Positions 58,562-64,000 of a stretch of DNA of 64,000 bases are shown here, one piece after another. The notes beneath the pieces were generated by a model, which saw only the letters and a program-made list of their open reading frames with translations, did not search any database and was not told where the DNA came from. The translations under genes were made by a program, and so were the position numbers. Where the stretch lies: the NCBI RefSeq assembly GCF_012272855.1, contig NZ_JAAXCQ010000019.1, positions 1 to 64,000 on the forward strand. The letters are read 5' to 3'. How positions within the stretch are numbered: position 1 is the stretch's first letter; every line of letters starts with the position of its first letter. This DNA is from Arenibacter sp. 6A1 (lineage in GTDB: Bacteria > Bacteroidota > Bacteroidia > Flavobacteriales > Flavobacteriaceae).

Positions 58562-58993
58562 ATGAAAATAGCCATCGGTAACGATCATGCGGGTACAGCA
58601 TATAAACATGCCATTGTCGAACTATTAAATTCGATGAAAATAGAGGTCATTAATTATGGGACAGATCAATCGGAAAGTGTTGATTACGCGGATTTTGTAC
58701 ATCCGGTTTCCAAGGATGTAACAGCGGGAACAGCCGATCTTGGCATCATCATTTGTGGTAGTGGAAATGGGGCCTGTATGACCGCTAATAAGCACCAAAA
58801 GGTAAGGGCGGCCCTTTGTTGGACAACTGAGATTGTAAAACTGGCCAAAGAACACAATGACGCCAATGTATTGGGAATACCGGCAAGGTATGTCTCTTTG
58901 CCGCAAGCACTGGATATGGTTACTACCTTTATAAACACTTCTTTTGAAGGGGGCCGTCACCAAAACCGTATAGAAAAGATTCCTTGTTTATAG
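58562..58993 (+). CDS. rpiB: Ribose 5-phosphate isomerase B
   Basis: A 143-residue RpiB/LacA/LacB family sugar-phosphate isomerase that interconverts ribulose 5-phosphate and ribose 5-phosphate. The start MKIAIGNDHAG contains the conserved D8-H9 pair. The catalytic base Cys-65 is in LGIIICGSGNGACMTANK, and VRAALCW follows as in the family. The ATG at 58562 is clear. A strong hairpin follows the gene. LacA/B-type galactose isomerase activity is less likely, since no sugar-utilisation genes are adjacent. Confidence 0.93.
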   Translation: MKIAIGNDHAGTAYKHAIVELLNSMKIEVINYGTDQSESVDYADFVHPVSKDVTAGTADLGIIICGSGNGACMTANKHQKVRAALCWTTEIVKLAKEHNDANVLGIPARYVSLPQALDMVTTFINTSFEGGRHQNRIEKIPCL

Positions 58994-59072
58994 CGTATTA
59001 TAGATTTAATAAACTGATATACAGTTCTTTTGTGTCGATTTGATTTAAAAGAATCGTTCTGATAAAATTTAC

Positions 59073-59112
59073 AAATGGGGTTCCCAGCTTTAGCGGGAAC
59101 CCCATTTCTTAT
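59073..59112 (+). terminator. Terminator of rpiB
   Basis: A perfect 13-bp stem (AAATGGGGTTCCC at 59073-59085, GGGAACCCCATTT at 59095-59107) followed by a short T-rich stretch, 80 bp past the stop. Confidence 0.85.
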
Positions 59113-59699
59113 TTATGCTTATTCCTTATTGTTTTTAACCTTGTTGATAACCTGTTAATAAGGTGATTATCAATATGTTGCAACAGTTAATTCCACTGTG
59201 GTTAAATTCGGATGTTTTCCTATATATATAGGTATGCGATTAGATTTACTACCTTAAATAAGTTCGAAATTTCATTTCCTTTAAGCCCTTACAACCGCTC
59301 TTATCTTCTTTCTAGAGGAGGTATCCTATACAGTAAAAGGATAACTTTTCTGTGATACAATTATAGTTTTAAAGGTGTTTCCCAACCTATGGAATAGCCT
59401 GATAAACAGCCCTTGTTTTTAAACTTTTCCTTAGATTCAGTACAGGTTAATAGAAAGAAAATAAACCGATATTTAAGGTTTTTATTGCCTTAAAACCTAG
59501 TATAAAATCACCTCTATTTAATGCGCTTTTACCATCGAAACATGCGTTATTTAAAGCTTTTTTCTATCTATTTACGGGATATATTTTAGGTGTTTTTAGA
59601 TGGAATAAACCACAATAAACAGTCCGTTTTTTGGTTAAAAATTGGCGTTATTGTGGCGCTGGTTTGGGGCTGTTTAAAGATTGTAAATGTTATTTTTAT

Positions 59700-62400
59700 A
59701 TACCAATTTTTGCAAAATTTAGCCTGGAATAGACGGATGATTTAGGGCCGTTTTAAGGAGATAATAGGAGGAGGGAAGCTGTAAATTTTGACGGGTATTG
59801 GCATTTATATTCAGTAATAATTTGGCTGTATGCCATTATTATTTTGTTTTAAAAACTAGATTTTAAGGGTAGTCTGGGTGGATTTAAAGGTATATTTTGC
59901 CATAAATAAAGAGTTGTATTTTTCCTTATAAAGCTTGGATGTGATGTATACTTTTAAAATTTAAGAAAGAATTTTGGACAGATATAGATGAATTTTTTAT
60001 AAAAATATAATCTAATTATATTTAGTTTTTTATCAATTTTTAAACAATCTGTAGGTTCTATAGAGTGTGTTTCCAGCTTTTAAAAAGTTGTACAAAAGAA
60101 ATTTTTTGGGCTATAAACGAGGCTTATTATTGAATAAATATAGAAACTATTGCTTGGTGATTCTACAAATAATTATGACATATTGACGGAAATTATCCTT
60201 CTGTATTTCACTTTTGTGGTTGATTTTTACAATTATTTTAGGTCGATTTTGGCGGTAAATGGCCTTTAATAATCCTTTATTTATATCCTTTTTACCAGGA
60301 TTAAGAACGCATTTTTTACTTAAATACAGCAAGTTTTTATACCTATAATTGGCGCTATTTATCCCTAAAAACATCCCCATTTCATAAAATTCTTGGTGCT
60401 TTTTGAGCCTTAAAAAATATTATTTTATGCTAATTTCATGGAAGAATAGCACTGTTTTTACTAAGAGTTTGCCGCCAAAAATGGCCGAATTAGGAACATA
60501 TATTGGACTAAAATTTATTGTAAAAAGCTTATTTTCGAAGCTTATATTGGCCTTTTTTTAGGTTGGATTGTGGCAATTCTGGGGGGAATTGTGGTGTTTT
60601 TTACAGGGATTTTAAGTTGTATACAATGGAATTAATAGGTGTAAATTTGGGCAAAAAATCGCCTTGTGGTTCCAATTTTGGTGCGTTGTTTTGAGGAAAA
60701 CTAACTATTAATTTTAGTTCATTTTAAGGTATTTTGACCTTTAAATAAGTTGAAAATTTATGTTCATATAGCTGTTTTTTTATCCAAAAAACTGCTCGCA
60801 TAACGAATTCTATTTTTCAATTTAAGCACTTTTTTAAAGCTATAAGATCTCAAAAATCTGGTCATTTTTAGTTCATATTTTAAGGAGATAAGTATGGTTT
60901 TTCGGAAAAATATTAGGTTTGAATAAGCTTTTTTTTAGGGTTGTATATATAAATTAAGAGAGTTCTAAAGCTTGGTTTTTATCCCAATTTTTGCGTTTTA
61001 AACAGTTTTTTCTTGGGCTGTTTTACGTAAAATGAACCTTAATTGTTAGTGTTTTTTAGGGTAGGTTGGGCGTAATATAAAGCTAAATTTTATGTTTGTA
61101 CCGCTGTTTCTACATCGGAAATATTCTTTATTTTATTAAAATATCTGCTCAAATGAGCACTATTTTTAGGCTAAATATCCCCTGAAATAGGATCATTTTC
61201 TGTCCTTATTTTGGTTGAATAAGGGAAGTTTTTTAAGTGAGGTTTAGGTCTAATTATGGCTTTTTATAACGGTTGTATTTATAAAATAAATGAATTTCAA
61301 TGGTTATATTTTATTCAAATCTTTAAGTTTAATACTGTCTTTTCTTGGGCTGTTTTAAGTAAAATGTACCTTAATTGATAGTATATTTTAGGGTAGGTTG
61401 GGCGCAGAATAAAGGCAAATTTTATGTTTGTACCGCTGTTTCTACATCGGAAATATTCTTTGTTTTACTAAAAATTTTGCTTAAATAGGCACTATTTTTA
61501 GGCTCGATGAACCCTGAAATGGATGATTTTCTGTCTTTGTTTTCAATGAATAAATGAAGTTTTTTAGATGATATCTAGCTCTAATTATGGCTTTTTATAA
61601 CGGTTGTATTTATAAAATAAATGAATTTTAATGGTTTTGTTTTATCCAAATCTTAGCGTTTTATACAGTCTTTTCATGGGCTGTTTTAACTAAAACGAAC
61701 TTTAAATTCAAGTATATTTTGGATTGGTTTTGCCTTAAAAAGAGTTGGAAATTTATGTTCCTACAACTGTTTTTACAGTAGAATTCTTTTTTAATATTTA
61801 TCAAAATAAGGTCTCTTTTAGGGTTAAGTTACCTCTGGATTATAGTTGATTTTCGTTCTCATTTTTGATAAATACAAGAAATAATTTAGAAGAGGTTTGG
61901 GTCTAAACAAACAATTTTTCTAAGATTTTATTTATGAAATACGGATATTTTTGTTTTAGTTTTTGATCTAATTTGTACGAGTTAAAGGCCATTTAAAAGT
62001 TCTAATTTAATAAATGAGAGCTGTGATTACCTTCAAATTATGGCTTAAGTTAAACTTGAATTGAGGTATATATTAATGTTAAGACAACTAAATTCGTAGC
62101 TAATATTTTCCCCGTTCTTTATGTTTTTTTTAAAATGGGACTAAATTTAGGTTCGTAAATACTTAAATTAAGCCTAGGTTTATCCTTTTTTAAGGAATAG
62201 GCATGGAGTGAAGGATCAATGCCTATTTTTTTACCGTACACAAAGTTCTTTGATGTCGACAATTGTAAAATGATCTAAATTTTTGGCCATAATTTTTTAA
62301 AAGAAATCAATACTGTCCTAAATAATATTTAGATGATATAGAATTATCCATTCTAGGGCTAAGCTGTATCTAGAAAATAAGGATGGGTGTTCTTAGGGTA
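59700..62400 (+). repeat. Decayed tandem array, period about 320-360 bp, non-coding
   Basis: Within the 3.78-kb geneless gap (58994-62777), an anchor related to TATTTTTAGGCT recurs near 60101, 60452, 60811, 61161, 61493, 61812 and 62141 (steps 351, 359, 350, 332, 319, 329). Units at 61011 and 61343 are the best preserved: both carry TCTTGGGCTGTTTTA, a shared word from TTTATGTTTGTACCGCTG on, and a shared ATGGCTTTTTATAACGGTTG block; the unit at 61674 starts TCATGGGCTGTTTTAA. Similarity fades outward. All frames have many stops. The plus strand has more G than C and more T than A throughout. Outside the array (59113-59700, 62400-62777) I see only AT-rich sequence. Confidence 0.7.
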
Positions 62401-62783
62401 GATTTGTTTGCATTAATTTTAGTAATAATTATTTCTTTTTATTGGGCTTGCCCTTACTTTTAAATGTAACTGAAATTAAATGAGAAAATGTCCTCATTCC
62501 CAAAATTGTGCAGGTTTATGGAACCATTTTAGAATAGTTCCTAAGATTTTAATAGTAATAAGGGGTCAATTCATGAAATGTTTAACCTTGGAGTGATGTT
62601 ATATGAAGGAAAAAATAAGACGCCTTGCGAGATAGTTTTGCACAAAATAAGGATATAGGAAAAAAAAGATCAGCATTTAAAACCTGGAATTCCAATTTTA
62701 GTAGCTTTATCATCTGATTGGTTAGAAGTAAAAATTTGGATATCATGAAACAGCTTATCTGTACATATATATAAGGAGTGGTT

Positions 62784-63224
62784 ATGGAAATAGATATAAA
62801 AACGTTTAGTGATTTAAATACGGACGAACTGTATGACATCTTGCAATTGAGGTCCGAAGTTTTTGTGGTAGAACAAGATTGCGTATATCAGGACCTGGAC
62901 GGGAAGGATAAAAAGGCCCTGCATATTATAGGGCGTAAAAATGATGTCATAGTCGCGTATACCCGTGTATTTAAGGCTGGGGATTATTTCGAAGAGGCCA
63001 GTATTGGTAGGGTAGTAGTTAAGAAGAACCAACGTTCTTATGGCTACGGGGAAGTAATTATGAAAGCCTCTATAAAAGCCATAGAAACTTATTTTGACAC
63101 CAAAACCATCAGAATTTCTGCCCAGCAATATTTGATGAAATTTTATAATTCCTTGGGCTTTCAAGTTTTTGGAGAAGGCTATTTGGAAGACGGAATTCCG
63201 CATATAGGAATGAAAAAAAAATAG
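62784..63224 (+). CDS. ElaA-like GNAT acetyltransferase
   Basis: A 146-residue GNAT-fold N-acetyltransferase of the ElaA type. The start region holds LNTDELYDILQLRSEVFVVEQDCVYQDLDGKD (two parts), a pattern typical of ElaA. The acetyl-CoA-binding segment follows: SIGRVVVKKNQRSYGYGEVIM, with Q/R-x-x-G-x-G/A in the form RSYGYG. The end has ISAQQYLMKFYNSLGFQ. I chose ATG 62784; an AAGGAG lies at 62773-62778, a real Shine-Dalgarno, unusual in this genome. The substrate is unknown. It converges on the next gene. Confidence 0.88.
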   Translation: MEIDIKTFSDLNTDELYDILQLRSEVFVVEQDCVYQDLDGKDKKALHIIGRKNDVIVAYTRVFKAGDYFEEASIGRVVVKKNQRSYGYGEVIMKASIKAIETYFDTKTIRISAQQYLMKFYNSLGFQVFGEGYLEDGIPHIGMKKK

Positions 63225-63260
63225 CCCTTATTTACTCGACAGGGAATAATTAAAGGGCTA
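63211..63260 (-). terminator. Terminator of the 63340-63714 gene
   Basis: TAGCCCTT (63222-63229) pairs with AAGGGCTA (63253-63260); on the minus strand the hairpin is followed by a run of eight or more T, which overlaps the last codons of the convergent acetyltransferase gene. It may serve both genes, but the T run favours the minus strand. Confidence 0.7.
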
Positions 63261-63339
63261 ATACTAAATCTTATTGTTGTATGGCCCAAAAAAAATACTT
63301 GGGCAAAATGTGTACAATTAGGGGAAATGCGGGAATCTA

Positions 63340-63714
63340 CTAAATTTTAATAGGCGTTTTATCGCTTAAATTAATATCCTCGAGCATATTATCGGTAAAC
63401 TTGTAATGGCCTTTGGTCGTAATAATTTTAAAATGATTAGATTTCATACGGCTCAACGTATCTAAAAACAACCATTTAGATTTTAGAAGAAGTGGTCGGC
63501 TGGATTTTAAGCTAATCTCAAAATAATACTTTTTACCATTTTTAGTGGCCACAATGTCCGGCGTGATTTTAGTGTCACTGCCCTTTTTTAAATAAGATTT
63601 AGGGATGTCATATCCTTCTAAATCTGCTTTGATCTTCTCAAAACCGTGTGCTTCTAAATGCGTTATCGATTTTTTTAAGAATGCCGCGTTTTCTTCTCTT
63701 TCTACTTGTACCAT
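63340..63714 (-). CDS. Unknown protein with a nuclease-like strand pattern
   Basis: A 124-residue soluble protein. No family is recognised with certainty. The middle reads KITPDIVATKNGKKYYFEISLKS: an Asp, then a beta-strand with Glu and a Lys three residues later. This recalls the PD-(D/E)XK nuclease core, but the spacing (E-I-S-L-K in place of E-x-K) is off, so it may be an inactive relative or chance. The C-terminal part (FKIITTKGHYKFTDNMLEDI) would fit the last strand and helix of that fold. It has its own terminator and no same-strand neighbour in the window. The stretch after it (63715-64000) shows no gene. Confidence 0.65.
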   Translation of the reverse strand: MVQVEREENAAFLKKSITHLEAHGFEKIKADLEGYDIPKSYLKKGSDTKITPDIVATKNGKKYYFEISLKSSRPLLLKSKWLFLDTLSRMKSNHFKIITTKGHYKFTDNMLEDINLSDKTPIKI

Positions 63715-64000
63715 TGATTGTTTTTTAGTGAACTTCTAATTTAATTAAATTTACGTCCAATTCCTAATTTAACAGATTCATTAACAACACTTTAGTATCT
63801 GGTTTTATTTAATGCAAAAAAGCAGTTTCTCGGATGCCTTGCCATTAGCCTCCCATAAAAGAATGTGGCTAAGGACCTTAGGATATTAGCAGTATTTATC
63901 TTGTGCTTTTACCTATAGTGATCCCATGGTCTTAGGCTAATTAGGGCTGATTTTAGGTAGGTAGTAAATAGGTACTATTTTTTATTGAGCTCTTCCTAAA

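Noticed and set aside
58390-58581. 63-codon frame upstream of rpiB
   Set aside because: TTG start, overlaps the rpiB start, and lies in the AT-rich gap where chance frames are expected.
60147-60380. 77-codon minus-strand frame in the tandem array
   Set aside because: It is not conserved between repeat units, which have stops in the same places.

Overview
The window is chromosomal DNA of a gliding or formerly gliding member of the Flavobacteriaceae (phylum Bacteroidota). Four signs point there: a sprC-sprD-sprB-sprF type cluster with type IX secretion (T9SS) type B C-terminal signals; promoters of the Bacteroidota form (TTTG, then TAnnTTTG) in front of gltX, tRNA-Cys, pgk, glnS and others; few Shine-Dalgarno sequences; and family-typical genes such as DUF4837, DUF4175, an Skp-like lipoprotein and a YtxH/holin/DUF6327 cassette. 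The closest genus cannot be named from sequence alone.

Layout. 1-1350: tail of an unknown gene, a short repeat, and a RES/Xre toxin-antitoxin pair. 1396-3922: nadA-nadB, the first two steps of NAD synthesis from aspartate. 4173-10378: a 55-residue membrane protein, a leftward set pgk / LysM lytic transglycosylase / DUF4837 lipoprotein, then rightward holB and a DoxX-like gene. 10736-11218: intergenic composite repeat element 1. 11314-19533: leftward genes for an Skp-like lipoprotein, a methyltransferase with a lipoprotein, and DUF4175-ybeY-mnmG; mnmG lies between two parS-like palindromes. 19743-26322: gltX, an SPFH protein, composite element 2, the YtxH/holin/DUF6327 cassette, and glnS. 26576-52838: the surface adhesin cluster, dominated by a 6771-codon sprB-like gene holding two families of very long internal repeats (about 1.72 kb and 1.76 kb). 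52910-54001: folB, tRNA-Cys and composite element 3. 54108-57812: leftward rnr, DUF2807 and LysE genes. 57813-58561: AT-rich DNA between divergent rnr and rpiB, with DnaA-box-like 9-mers. 58994-62777: 3.8 kb without genes, holding a decayed tandem array with a 320-360 bp period. 62784-63714: a GNAT acetyltransferase and an unknown protein.

Most genes are housekeeping (NAD synthesis, glycolysis, replication clamp loader, tRNA charging and modification, RNA decay, folate). The specialised function is surface adhesion and gliding: SprB is the giant mobile adhesin, SprF its outer-membrane partner, and the sprC/sprD-like genes an upstream pair of similar design (type B cargo plus PorP/SprF-like barrel).

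The least explained material is between genes: three copies of a 0.5-0.6 kb element bounded by inverted repeats of about 80-90 bp, a separate short dispersed repeat, the tandem array, and a possible replication-origin and partition-site neighbourhood.
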